From contig JAJBVW010000055.1 in assembly GCA_020866945.1 (NCBI GenBank), forward strand, positions 1 through 15,081: DNA of 15,081 bases. Reading direction: 5' to 3'. The notes beneath the pieces were generated by a model. The model did not search any database and was not told the origin of the DNA. It saw only the letters and a program-made list of their open reading frames with translations. Every line of letters starts with the position of its first letter. Position 1 is the stretch's first letter. The translations under genes and the position numbers were made by a program. Positions 1 to 7,897 of the stretch are shown piece by piece. This stretch comes from Oscillospiraceae bacterium. GTDB taxonomy: Bacteria > Bacillota > Clostridia > Oscillospirales > Oscillospiraceae.

Positions 1-1
1 G

Positions 2-76
2 CGGGAAGACCTCGAACGCCTCAAACGCCTTCGCGATAAAATACGCAGCGAAGGCACCAGCGCAGCTGTTCCATAG
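2..76 (+). CDS. C-terminal tail of an unidentified gene (cut by left edge)
   Basis: Reading from base 2 there are 24 sense codons and then a TAG stop at 74-76. The tail is strongly charged (REDLERLKRLRDKIRSEG, then TSAAVP), as expected for a helical or coiled-coil C-terminus. No start lies in the window, so this would be the end of a gene beginning to the left. A GC-rich hairpin begins on the last base of the stop codon, which fits a gene end. No family can be recognised from so few residues, and chance openness of this frame cannot be excluded. Confidence 0.35.
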   Translation, partial: REDLERLKRLRDKIRSEGTSAAVP

Positions 77-112
77 GTGCCGGGGGGAGAGGTTCCCCCC
101 GTAGCCGGCACC
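76..112. other. GC-rich nested hairpin at the stop codon of the left-edge gene
   Basis: Perfect 8-bp arms GGTGCCGG (76-83) and CCGGCACC (105-112) enclose a second G-run/C-run pairing (G 82-87 with C 95-100). No T-tract follows on either strand, so it is not a classical intrinsic terminator. It may be a 3' mRNA-stabilising structure or part of the end of an unrecognised mobile element. Confidence 0.5.
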
Positions 113-140
113 AACGGAGACGATAGCTTGCCGCGCAATC

Positions 141-196
141 AAAAAGAACCAGCGCCGAACGCAGGGGTGGCGTCCTGCATTCAGGGTGGTTCTTTT
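141..196. terminator. Bidirectional intrinsic terminator between left-edge gene and lysR
   Basis: Outer arms AAAAGAACC (142-150) and GGTTCTTTT (188-196) pair perfectly. An inner stem GCAGG (161-165)/CCTGC (174-178) lies inside the long loop. On the minus strand the stem ends in TTTTT just after the lysR stop at 220, and on the plus strand it ends in TTTT. It can therefore end lysR transcription and also any read-through from the left. Confidence 0.6.
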
Positions 197-219
197 CAGT
201 TGACCGCTTTTGCAAGCCA

Positions 220-1146
220 TCAGAAATCCTGTGCGCTGTCCTCCGCCGCGCGGAAATAGTTCACTACCTCCCGGGCAAGCTGATATACGGCGGGGTTGTC
301 GCTTTTTGTATTCCATGCGAGGCCAACGGATTCTTCGTCAGGCACTGTGATGTATTTGATTTGCGGATAGTAGCGCAGCCTGGCCCATTCATCCCGCATC
401 ATTACGCCCTGACCGTCCTCGAGCATGGTAATGGCCAGCTCCGAGCTTTCAACCATCTGCATTTTAGGCGCTTTGGAAAAAATATTTAAAAAGACGCTTA
501 TGATTCGTTGGCATATGTCGGAGTTTGATATGAGGTCATCATCGTCCGCGATATACAAAAAGGTGGAGTCCTCAAAATCCGCCAGGGACAAATCCTTCTT
601 CCCTGCGAGCGGGTGGCGGGTCGAATAGAACAATGCGTTCGGAATCCTGGCAAGCTGAAAGTATCTGTAATCCGGCAGCTTGCGCAGCACCTTTTCCAGA
701 TGAAAAAGAACATCGGCCTTGCCATAGTCCTGGCTCATGGCGTGGGTAAGGTTTACCGGCAGGGAGGGGGCGAAAACCAGCTCCTGCTCCGGGTGTGCCG
801 CGGAAAAGCTGTCCAGGCTTTTTTGCAGCTGGTCGTTGCAGTCCCATACGTTGCATATTGAGATTTTGATAGGCTCGCACTGCTGCCGGGTGTTTGCGGT
901 CGTCTGCCGCATGGTTTTCCCAAATTCCTCCTCGCACCGGGTGAAATACTGATACCACAGCCTTCCCGCATCGGTGAAGCGGATGGGCTTGTATTGCCGG
1001 TCGAAAAGCTGCGACCCAAGCTCTTTTTCCAGGTTGCTGATATGCCGGCTTATCGCCGGCTGCGTGATGAAAAGCGCTTCTGCGGCGCGGGAGAGATTCA
1101 TATATAGTCCCACGGTCAAAAAGCATTGGATTTGAAAGCTGGTCAT
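220..1146 (-). CDS. LysR-family transcriptional regulator (308 aa)
   Basis: A LysR-type regulator of normal family length. The N-terminal winged helix-turn-helix is clear at residues 18-50 (LSRAAEALFITQPAISRHIS, then LEKELGSQLFDR), with the usual RFTDAGR wing after it. The remaining ~220 residues would form the periplasmic-binding-protein-like effector domain. The ATG start is supported by GGGAGGGTG (minus strand, 1152-1160) five bases upstream. It is divergent from the transporter/flavoenzyme operon, the classical LysR arrangement, so it most likely controls that operon in response to a substrate or intermediate. A 17-bp palindrome covers its own -10 box, which suggests autorepression. The effector is unknown. 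Confidence 0.93.
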   Translation of the reverse strand: MTSFQIQCFLTVGLYMNLSRAAEALFITQPAISRHISNLEKELGSQLFDRQYKPIRFTDAGRLWYQYFTRCEEEFGKTMRQTTANTRQQCEPIKISICNVWDCNDQLQKSLDSFSAAHPEQELVFAPSLPVNLTHAMSQDYGKADVLFHLEKVLRKLPDYRYFQLARIPNALFYSTRHPLAGKKDLSLADFEDSTFLYIADDDDLISNSDICQRIISVFLNIFSKAPKMQMVESSELAITMLEDGQGVMMRDEWARLRYYPQIKYITVPDEESVGLAWNTKSDNPAVYQLAREVVNYFRAAEDSAQDF

Positions 1147-1167
1147 GCGCTCACCCTCCCATGCGTT

Positions 1168-1184
1168 GTTATAGCAATTATAAC
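1168..1184. promoter_or_regulatory. Candidate LysR operator: GTTATA-N5-TATAAC palindrome
   Basis: A 17-bp inverted repeat, GTTATAGCAATTATAAC, centred at 1176 in the divergent intergenic region. It contains the T-N11-A arrangement (T1170, A1182) typical of LysR-type binding sites. The octamer TATAGCAA recurs at 1170-1177 and 1198-1205, 28 bp apart, which may mark a second, weaker site nearer the operon promoter. The palindrome overlaps the lysR -10 box. Assignment as an operator is inference from position and symmetry. Confidence 0.55.
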
Positions 1185-1205
1185 ATTTTTGGTATGGTAT
1201 AGCAA
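1177..1205 (-). promoter_or_regulatory. Candidate lysR promoter (extended -10)
   Basis: On the minus strand: TTGCTA (plus coordinates 1200-1205), a 17-nt spacer, and a perfect TATAAT (plus 1177-1182) preceded by TGT, which gives an extended -10. The predicted start near 1170 leaves a short leader of about 24 nt to the lysR ATG that includes its ribosome binding site. Confidence 0.65.
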
Positions 1206-1226
1206 GCGGTATGTTAAAAAAGTGAT

Positions 1227-1255
1227 TTGACTTCCACCCCCGTTAATCGTATGCT
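1227..1255 (+). promoter_or_regulatory. Candidate promoter of the flavoenzyme/transporter operon
   Basis: TTGACT (1227-1232), a 17-nt spacer and TATGCT (1250-1255). The -35 is near consensus and the -10 is weak, as expected for an activator-dependent promoter. The predicted start near 1262 puts the palindrome centre about 86 bp upstream and the second TATAGCAA copy about 60 bp upstream, a plausible geometry for LysR activation. Confidence 0.55.
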
Positions 1256-1314
1256 TAAGACAAGAGAATTCGTGAAATAAATAATCAATGCTGAGACGAT
1301 TTGCGGAGGGCCTG

Positions 1315-3255
1315 ATGAACCGTACTGATTCCTTTCCCCATTTGAATGCGCCGCTGGTAATCCGCGGAAAACGGTTTCGCAACCGCATTCTCTTTTCCGC
1401 GCACAGCCACCCTCAATGTCGGGAGAACTTTATGATTAACGACGAGGGAATCGCGTATTATGCGGCCAGAGCGCGCGGGGGAGCGGCACAGGTCACCTTC
1501 GGGGAGACGCCCGTGGACAGCGTCCACGCGTATAAGGGAACCCTGGACGAGCAGCTCCTGCTGAATGTTCCCATGACATTTGGCTATATGACCAATATGT
1601 CGAAATTCACCACCGTCATTCATTCCTTCGGCGCGCTGGCGTCCATTCAGCTGAACCATGCCGGACAAGCCGCCGCAAACCCCATCGGCCCGAGCGGATT
1701 TACAAGGCCGGACGGCGTAGTCGTGCAGGAGATGTCCGGGCAGGATATACAGGATGCGATAGAGGCGTTCCGAAACGCCGCCTATATGGCTAGGGTGATT
1801 GGCTTTGACGGCGTGCAGATTCACGGCGGCCACGGCTGGCTTCTCGCGCAGTTTCTCTCCCCGCTCACCAATCACCGCACGGACGAATACGGCGGCAGCC
1901 TGGAAAACCGCCTGCGCTTTCCCATTGAGGTTCTCAGGGCCGTGCGGGACGCCATCGGCGGGGATATGCTGATAGAGTATCGCATAAGCGGCGATGAGCT
2001 GACGGAAAACGGCTATCATGTGGAGGATGTTGGGGAAATCGCGCAGATGCTCGAGCCGTATGTGGATTTGTTCCAGGTCTCGGCGGGCATATATACGAAC
2101 GGCCCCGGCAACCGTATGTTTCCCAGTATTTATGATAAGCATTGCTGCAATGTCTATCTTGCCGAAGCCGTGAAAAAGGCCGTGTCGAAGCCCGTGATTG
2201 CCGCCGGATCCATCATGACGCCGGAGGAGGCCGAAGACATCATCGCCTCCGGACAGGCCGATTTTGTGGCCATGGCGCGCCAGATGCTTGCGGAGCCGGA
2301 TTTCGCCCGCAAGGCCAAGGCGGGCAGAAGCGGCGATGTTGTCCCCTGCATCCGCTGCTTTGGCTGCATGGCCGGCGAGTTCGGGCCTCCGTTCGCCCTC
2401 GGCTGCGCCGTTAACCCGCGCGCGGGCAATGAGCAGTGGCTGGACGCCGCGCTGCCGGCAGCGGTTCCCCGGAAAATCGTAATTGTTGGCGGCGGCCCGG
2501 CCGGTATGCAGGCGGCGTTCACCGCTGCGGAGGCCGGACACAGCGTTGTCCTGTATGAAAAAGAAGCCTCCCTCGGCGGCGCACTGCGGTTTGCGGATTA
2601 TGACACGTTTAAATATGACCTCAGGCGCTTTAAGGATTACCTCATCGCCCACACGCAGGCCGCGAACATAACGCTCCGCCTCGGCGTGGAAGCGACAAGG
2701 GAGCTTTTAACGGCGGAAAATGCGGACGTTATTCTATGCGCTCTTGGCGCGAGGCCGAGAAAGCCGGACGTTCCCGGCGCGGAAAACGCCATGTACGTGC
2801 CGGAGGCATATTATCATCCCGAGGCGATAGGACGCCGCGTCCTGATTCTTGGCGGCGGCATGACCGCCTGCGAAACGGCGATTCATCTTGCGACAGCCGG
2901 CCATGAGGTAACGGTCGTGGCCCGGGGCGACAGGGTCGGCCGCGGGGGCTATGGGGTTCATGTGGCAAACATGATGCTGGAGATGGAAAAGCGGCGCGTA
3001 AAGATTCTTTATAACACCGTTTGCAGCGCCATCCATGCAAATGGCATGGAGATAACCGCCGGCGCGCAGAGCCGCTTTCTGGAGGCGGACACGGTGCTTT
3101 ATGCCGTCGGGGTAGACCCGCTGCTGCCCGAGGCCGAGGCGTTTCAGGGCTGCGCCCCTCTTGTTGTCCCCATCGGGGACTGCTTAAAGGCCGGGAAGGT
3201 AAAGGATGCTGTCCACAGCGCCTATTTTGCCGTCCGAAATCTGCCGGCGCTTTAA
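1315..3255 (+). CDS. Old-yellow-enzyme-type Fe-S flavoenzyme: FMN barrel + [4Fe-4S] + FAD/NAD(P) domains (646 aa)
   Basis: A cytoplasmic NAD(P)H-dependent ene-reductase-type protein of the 2,4-dienoyl-CoA reductase / BaiCD / daidzein reductase / trimethylamine dehydrogenase group. Residues ~1-340 form the FMN TIM barrel, with active-site H170-G-G-H173-G-W175 followed by QFLSP and DEYGGSLENR. Cysteines C345, C348, C351 and C364 would ligate one [4Fe-4S] cluster. An FAD-binding GGGPAG is at 392-397, and a second nucleotide-binding GGGMTACE begins at 513. Length is normal. An ATG at 1288 is in frame, but the ATG at 1315 is preferred because GGAGGG (1305-1310) sits just before it. It is the first gene of the operon. 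The usual Tyr proton donor is replaced by Trp175. Family confidence is high; the substrate is unknown. Confidence 0.9.
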   Translation: MNRTDSFPHLNAPLVIRGKRFRNRILFSAHSHPQCRENFMINDEGIAYYAARARGGAAQVTFGETPVDSVHAYKGTLDEQLLLNVPMTFGYMTNMSKFTTVIHSFGALASIQLNHAGQAAANPIGPSGFTRPDGVVVQEMSGQDIQDAIEAFRNAAYMARVIGFDGVQIHGGHGWLLAQFLSPLTNHRTDEYGGSLENRLRFPIEVLRAVRDAIGGDMLIEYRISGDELTENGYHVEDVGEIAQMLEPYVDLFQVSAGIYTNGPGNRMFPSIYDKHCCNVYLAEAVKKAVSKPVIAAGSIMTPEEAEDIIASGQADFVAMARQMLAEPDFARKAKAGRSGDVVPCIRCFGCMAGEFGPPFALGCAVNPRAGNEQWLDAALPAAVPRKIVIVGGGPAGMQAAFTAAEAGHSVVLYEKEASLGGALRFADYDTFKYDLRRFKDYLIAHTQAANITLRLGVEATRELLTAENADVILCALGARPRKPDVPGAENAMYVPEAYYHPEAIGRRVLILGGGMTACETAIHLATAGHEVTVVARGDRVGRGGYGVHVANMMLEMEKRRVKILYNTVCSAIHANGMEITAGAQSRFLEADTVLYAVGVDPLLPEAEAFQGCAPLVVPIGDCLKAGKVKDAVHSAYFAVRNLPAL

Positions 3256-3336
3256 GGCCCATCCGGTTGTAACAGGCTATGATATATGGCTTGCTCGTTA
3301 TACAACAAATCAAAAAAAGAAAGGACTAACGAACCA

Positions 3337-4941
3337 ATGAAAATCAGAAAACTGCTCTCGCTGCTGCTTGCCGTGGCCATGATTTTATCCCTGGCCGCCT
3401 GCAGCTCCTCCGGCGATTCTTCCTCGGAATCTGAATCCACCACCACAGAAGCCACCGAAACAGAAGAGACCGCCGGCGAAACCACTGCCGCGGACACCGC
3501 CGCAAAGACCTCCCTGGTTTACGGCGTCGATTCCGAGCCTAACGTGCTCGACCCGATTGAAGCCACCGACAACTCCGCCTATACCATGTTCCGGGCTGTC
3601 TATGAAACCCTCTGGAACTTCGACACGGACGGAAATATCACGTATCTGCTGGCTACCGGCTATGAGTATGACGAGACCGAAACGGTTCTGACGATTCATC
3701 TGCGCGAGGGCGTTACCTTCCACAATGGAGAAGCCTTCACGGCGGAGGATGTTTTATACACCTATAAGATTGTTGCGGAAGGCACGTTGCACGGCGACCA
3801 AATCTCCATGATTGATTTTGACAACACCGTCGCGCTGGACGACTATACCATCGAGATGCACCTCACGCAGGTTTCCGCGAGCCTTGTCTATCTGATTGCG
3901 CAGCCCTTCATGATGATTCGCAGCGAGGAGTTCTGCGAGGCCAATGAGGACAGCGTGACCTCCGTCGCGAACGGCACCGGCCCCTACTGCCTGGAGGCAT
4001 GGAACAAGGGCGACTCCTTTGAGCTTGTCCGCAATGACAATTACTGGGGCGAGGCGGCCAACTATGAGACCGTGACCATCAAGTTCATTTCCGACTCCTT
4101 CACCCGTATGCTGGAATTTGAGGCGGGCACCCTGGATGTTGCCATGGTCTCCACCTCCACCGACGCGGACGACCTGCTGAACGGCGCTTATTCCGGCGCG
4201 TCCCTGGTTCAGCAGTCCAACGGATCCGTCTGGTGCCTGGAGGTTAACACGACCACCGAGCCGTGGGATGAAATGTATAACGATATAAACCTCCGGAAGG
4301 CGCTGTTCTGCTCTATTGACGTCGATTCCATCGTGACTTATATATGCGGCTCCACCTGCACCAAGGCGACCTCTGTTCTTCCCTCAAGCTGCTGGGCCTA
4401 TGTTGATATGGGCGGCTATGAGTATGACGTGGAATACGCGAAGGAATGCCTGGCCGCGGCCGGCTACGAGGAGGGCGAGCTGAGCATTTCCGTCATCTAT
4501 CAGCCCGGCGATTATGTGGCCGAGATTTGGGAAGCCATTCAGGAATATTGGGCAGCCATAGGCGTCAATCTGACGATTGAGGGTGCCGAAGCCTCTGTCT
4601 GGGGGCCTGGCATGATAGCGGGCGACTTTGCCTTCACGCTGGCTGCCGCGCAGAACTGCGTAGACCCCTCTGACGCCTTCCTGCCCCGCAAAATCGGCGG
4701 CATGACTCCCTGCCTCTGGCCGACTGACGAGCTGCTTGAGCTGGATGCCGCTGCCGAGAGCGTCACCGATACGGCCGAGCGTCAGGAGTATTACACGCAG
4801 ATTCAGGAGCTTATGTATGAGGGCTATTGGGCATTGCCGATTTTCGAGGAGACCTCCAACTGGGCGGTTTCCGACAGCGTTACCGGCTGGGCCGAAAGCT
4901 GCGACGGACAGTGCATCCCGAATCTCGCGCTGGTTGGGTAA
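3337..4941 (+). CDS. ABC transporter substrate-binding lipoprotein, family 5 (peptide/nickel type)
   Basis: A 534-residue extracytoplasmic solute receptor. A lipoprotein signal peptide occupies residues 1-21, with lipobox L19-A-A-C22. A Ser/Thr/Glu-rich linker follows (about 23-57), then the SBP_bac_5 domain from about residue 58, with the hallmark start VYGVDSEPNVLDP and the motif VTFHNGEAFTAEDVLYTYK. The reading frame is open from 3286, but the ATG at 3337 starts exactly at the signal peptide and follows AAAGGA (3320-3325). The 81 nt after the upstream gene show no convincing promoter or terminator. Family members bind di/oligopeptides, nickel chelates, opines, glycosides and other solutes, so the ligand cannot be read from sequence. 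The mature protein would be anchored on the outer membrane face by Cys22. Confidence 0.92.
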   Translation: MKIRKLLSLLLAVAMILSLAACSSSGDSSSESESTTTEATETEETAGETTAADTAAKTSLVYGVDSEPNVLDPIEATDNSAYTMFRAVYETLWNFDTDGNITYLLATGYEYDETETVLTIHLREGVTFHNGEAFTAEDVLYTYKIVAEGTLHGDQISMIDFDNTVALDDYTIEMHLTQVSASLVYLIAQPFMMIRSEEFCEANEDSVTSVANGTGPYCLEAWNKGDSFELVRNDNYWGEAANYETVTIKFISDSFTRMLEFEAGTLDVAMVSTSTDADDLLNGAYSGASLVQQSNGSVWCLEVNTTTEPWDEMYNDINLRKALFCSIDVDSIVTYICGSTCTKATSVLPSSCWAYVDMGGYEYDVEYAKECLAAAGYEEGELSISVIYQPGDYVAEIWEAIQEYWAAIGVNLTIEGAEASVWGPGMIAGDFAFTLAAAQNCVDPSDAFLPRKIGGMTPCLWPTDELLELDAAAESVTDTAERQEYYTQIQELMYEGYWALPIFEETSNWAVSDSVTGWAESCDGQCIPNLALVG

Positions 4942-4990
4942 TAAAACGCCTCCCATGCGAACAGATACCGATTACCGCATAAGCACAAAA

Positions 4991-5016
4991 ATGGGGCTGT
5001 ATTTTTACAGCCCCAT
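4991..5016 (+). other. Strong intercistronic hairpin between receptor and permease genes
   Basis: Perfect 10-bp arms ATGGGGCTGT (4991-5000) and ACAGCCCCAT (5007-5016) with a 6-nt loop. On the plus strand no T-tract follows, so it is more likely a 3' stabiliser or processing barrier that lets the receptor be made in excess over the membrane parts, as in many importer operons. On the minus strand it would be followed by TTTT and could stop antisense transcription. Confidence 0.6.
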
Positions 5017-5042
5017 CGCTCCCCGCCGTGGAGGATTATAAA

Positions 5043-6020
5043 ATGGCCAAATATATAATAAAACGTTTGTTGATGATTATCCCCATTTTGGCAGGCGTTG
5101 TCGTCGTTGTTTTTACCATCAACTACTTTTCCTCGGGAAGCCCCGCGTTCGTCTACCTTGGGGCGTCAGCCACAACAGAGTCCATCGCTGAGCTGGAGCA
5201 CGAGTGGGGGCTGGATCGTCCTTATATTATTCAGCTGCTGGATTATTTCCGGCAAATCATTTTTGAGCAGAGCCTCGGTACATCCTATGTATACAAGGTT
5301 CCCGTCACAGAGCTTATTATGGAAAAATTAGGCCCCACGCTTGTGATTGGCCTTTCCGGCTCGCTTATCAGCGTTGTGATTGGCCTCATTTTGGGCGTTG
5401 TCGCCGCGACGCATCAGTACTCCGGTTTCGATTACGGCGCGACCTTCTTTGCCGTGCTGCTGAACGCCCTCCCGAACTTCTGGGTCGCCATGATGCTTAT
5501 GTATCTCTTTGGCCTCAAGCTGAACCTCCTGCCCATCTCGGGCCTTGGCTCGCCCAGTCATTACATTATGCCTGTTATCGCCGTCAGTCTGAGTCCTGTG
5601 GCCGTTATCACGCGAATGACCCGCTCCTCCATGCTGGAGGTCATAAGGCAGGATTACATTCGTACCGCGCGGGGCAAGGGCATCTCTGAGCGCGATGTGA
5701 TTTTTAAGCACGCCCTGAAAAATGCGCTGATTCCCGTTGTCACCGTCATTGGTCTTATCATGGGCGTTTCCGTTACGGGTACTATTATTATCGAGACGGT
5801 ATTCAATATACCCGGCCTGGGTCTGCTGATTAAAAATTCCATCGCCAGCAACGATTACAGCACCATTCAGGGGTGTATTCTGGTCTGCGCGCTGATTATC
5901 TCGCTTCTTACGCTTCTCACGGATATTATCTATGCCGTGATAGATCCGCGCATCAAGGCGCAGTATGAGGGGCAGAGCCGGAAAAAACGCCCGCAGCTGC
6001 AAAAAGGAGGCGCCAAATGA
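5043..6020 (+). CDS. ABC transporter permease, DppB/OppB family (325 aa)
   Basis: The first inner-membrane subunit of the importer. The N-terminus MAKYIIKRLLMIIPILAG runs straight into transmembrane segment 1. A long extracytoplasmic loop with GLDRPYIIQLLDYF and LGTSY, typical of DppB, follows, then about five more hydrophobic segments. The cytoplasmic EAA-type coupling loop is YIRTARGKGISERDVIFKHA, followed by LKNALIPVVT, which docks on an ATPase. A GTG at 5028 is in frame, but the ATG at 5043 has GGAGG (5030-5034) eight bases upstream, so that GTG overlaps the ribosome binding site. Length is normal. It overlaps the next permease gene by 4 nt (ATGA), indicating translational coupling. Confidence 0.93.
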   Translation: MAKYIIKRLLMIIPILAGVVVVVFTINYFSSGSPAFVYLGASATTESIAELEHEWGLDRPYIIQLLDYFRQIIFEQSLGTSYVYKVPVTELIMEKLGPTLVIGLSGSLISVVIGLILGVVAATHQYSGFDYGATFFAVLLNALPNFWVAMMLMYLFGLKLNLLPISGLGSPSHYIMPVIAVSLSPVAVITRMTRSSMLEVIRQDYIRTARGKGISERDVIFKHALKNALIPVVTVIGLIMGVSVTGTIIIETVFNIPGLGLLIKNSIASNDYSTIQGCILVCALIISLLTLLTDIIYAVIDPRIKAQYEGQSRKKRPQLQKGGAK

Positions 6021-6904
6021 TTCATCTGCGCAAAACAAAAACCATCACGACGCCCATACACAGGGGCCAGTGGTATGAAATCTGGCACCAGCTCTGCAAA
6101 AATAAGGTCGCCATGGTCTGCCTGTGCTATATCTGCCTGATGGTTCTGGTCGCCATTTTTGCGGACGTTATCACACCATATTCCTACAGCGAGCAGGATC
6201 TCTCCTCCGCGTTTCAAGGCCCCAGCCTTGCGCACCTGATGGGAACGGACAATTATGGCCGGGATACCTTCACGCGCATCATATACGGCGCCCGCACCTC
6301 TCTTGTGGTTTCGGCCATAGCCTGTGCCTTCAGCGTTGTTATTGCGCTGATTCTCGGCTCCCTTGTCGGCTTCTATGGCGGGCGGTTTGATAACATCGTC
6401 ATGCGTATTCTGGATGTTTTCAATGCAATCCCCGGCCTGCTTCTTGCCATTTCCATTTCCACCGCGTTCGGCAGCGGCATCTTCAATACGGCCATTGCCA
6501 TCTCGATAGGCGGCATACCCGCCCTGACCCGTCAGCTGCGGGCCTCCGTATTGCTGGCCAAGGATCAGGAATACATCGACGCGGCGAAGGCGTTCGGCGC
6601 GAGCGACGCCCAGATAATCTGGAAGCATATTATCCCGAACACGCTTGCGCCGCTTATCGTTCAAATCACCATGCGCCTTGGCGATTCTATCCTGGTCATT
6701 TCCAGCCTGAGCTTCATCGGCCTTGGCGTTCAGCCTCCTACGCCTGAATGGGGCAATATGCTGGCCACAGCACGGGAGTACATACGGCAAAGCTGGAGTA
6801 TGCTTTTCTTCCCCGGCCTTGCGATTGGCCTTTCAATGCTGTCGTTCAACCTGCTCGGCGACGGGCTGCGCGACGCCATGGATCCCCGCCTGCGCGACCG
6901 TTAA
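6017..6904 (+). CDS. ABC transporter permease, DppC/OppC family (295 aa)
   Basis: The second membrane subunit, pairing with the DppB-type protein. The N-terminus is cytoplasmic (WYEIWHQLCKNKVAMVC), transmembrane segment 1 follows, and then the hallmark HLMGTDNYGRDTFTRIIYGART. The EAA coupling loop is EYIDAAKAFGASDAQIIWKH followed by IIPNTLAPLIVQ. The conserved end PEWGNML…FFPGLAIGLSMLSFNLLGDGLRDAMDPR is complete. AAGGAGG (6004-6010) precedes the ATG, which overlaps the stop of the previous gene in ATGA. Length is normal for the family. Confidence 0.93.
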   Translation: MIHLRKTKTITTPIHRGQWYEIWHQLCKNKVAMVCLCYICLMVLVAIFADVITPYSYSEQDLSSAFQGPSLAHLMGTDNYGRDTFTRIIYGARTSLVVSAIACAFSVVIALILGSLVGFYGGRFDNIVMRILDVFNAIPGLLLAISISTAFGSGIFNTAIAISIGGIPALTRQLRASVLLAKDQEYIDAAKAFGASDAQIIWKHIIPNTLAPLIVQITMRLGDSILVISSLSFIGLGVQPPTPEWGNMLATAREYIRQSWSMLFFPGLAIGLSMLSFNLLGDGLRDAMDPRLRDR

Positions 6905-6916
6905 GGAGAGAGAATT

Positions 6917-7897
6917 ATGGAACTGCTTACTATTAAAGACCTGTCCATCCACTATCACACCGAGCACGGCGACGTACAGGCCGTGAACAATATATCGCTT
7001 ACGCTCAACGAGGGCGAGGTTCTCGGCCTGGTAGGGGAGACCGGCGCGGGCAAGACCACCACCGCGCTTGGCATTATGGGACTTCTTCAGTCGCCGCCCG
7101 GCAAGGTCATGGGCGGAGAGATCTGGCTCAAGGGACAGAATGTTCTTGCGCTGCCCGACAAGGAGATACGCAAAATGCGCGGCGAGACCATGGCCATGAT
7201 TTATCAGGATCCCATGTCCGCGCTCAATCCAGTGCTCACCGTGGGCGATCAGATTATGGAGGTCATCCTCCAGCACAGCAAGTGCAAAAAGCTGGAGGCG
7301 GAGGAGCGCATGATTGAGATTCTGGAAATGGTCGGGATACCCGGCGAGCGCGCCGGAGAATATCCGCACCAGTTTTCAGGCGGCATGAAGCAGCGCGTCG
7401 TGATTGCCATCGCGCTGGCCTGCAAGCCGGATCTTCTGATTGCGGACGAGCCGACCACCGCCCTGGACGTGACCATCCAGGCCCAGGTGCTGCGCATGAG
7501 TATGGATTTGAGACAAACGCGGAACACCGCTATGCTTCTCATCCCCCATGACCTTGGCATCGGGGCGCAGACCTGCGATAAGGTCGCGATTATGTACGCC
7601 GGCGAAATTGTGGAATATGGCTCGACAGAGGATATTTTTGAGCATACGTCGCATCCCTACACCAAGGGTCTCTTTGATTCCATCCCCAAGCTCTCCGAAA
7701 AGCGCGGCCGCCTGAAGCCCATTCCCGGTATGCTGCCGGATCCCGTCAATCTTCCTGACGGCTGCAAATTCCACCCGCGCTGTCCATACGCCACAGAGGC
7801 CTGCTCCACCGGGGATGTGCCCTATGCGGAGCTTTGCGCCGGTCACTTCACCCGCTGCCGTCTGTGCAGGGATCTGACAAAGGAGGATGAGAAATGA
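6917..7897 (+). CDS. ABC transporter ATP-binding protein, DppD/OppD family (326 aa)
   Basis: One of the two ATPases of the importer. Walker A G40-ETGAGKTT, Q-loop YQDP around 96-99, canonical signature FSGGM (153-157), Walker B LLIADEP (173-179) with catalytic E178, and H-loop His211 in LIPHDLG. The C-terminal oligopeptide-transporter extension is present (HPYTKGLFDSIP). Its cysteine-rich segment (C283, C289, C296, C307, C314, C317) resembles that proposed to hold an Fe-S cluster in studied DppD proteins; this last point is from memory. The ATG follows AAGGAGAG and lies 12 nt after the permease stop. It overlaps the next ATPase gene by 4 nt. Confidence 0.93.
   Translation: MELLTIKDLSIHYHTEHGDVQAVNNISLTLNEGEVLGLVGETGAGKTTTALGIMGLLQSPPGKVMGGEIWLKGQNVLALPDKEIRKMRGETMAMIYQDPMSALNPVLTVGDQIMEVILQHSKCKKLEAEERMIEILEMVGIPGERAGEYPHQFSGGMKQRVVIAIALACKPDLLIADEPTTALDVTIQAQVLRMSMDLRQTRNTAMLLIPHDLGIGAQTCDKVAIMYAGEIVEYGSTEDIFEHTSHPYTKGLFDSIPKLSEKRGRLKPIPGMLPDPVNLPDGCKFHPRCPYATEACSTGDVPYAELCAGHFTRCRLCRDLTKEDEK

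Noticed and set aside
77..259. A 60-codon plus-strand open frame near the left edge
   Set aside because: It runs through both hairpins and into the lysR 3' end, with no ribosome site and no recognisable protein features.
1285..2652. A 455-codon minus-strand open frame opposite the OYE-type gene
   Set aside because: The translation is low-quality (Arg/Ala/His-rich, no family features) and lies fully antisense to a clear FMN/Fe-S/FAD enzyme; it arises from the codon bias of the real gene.
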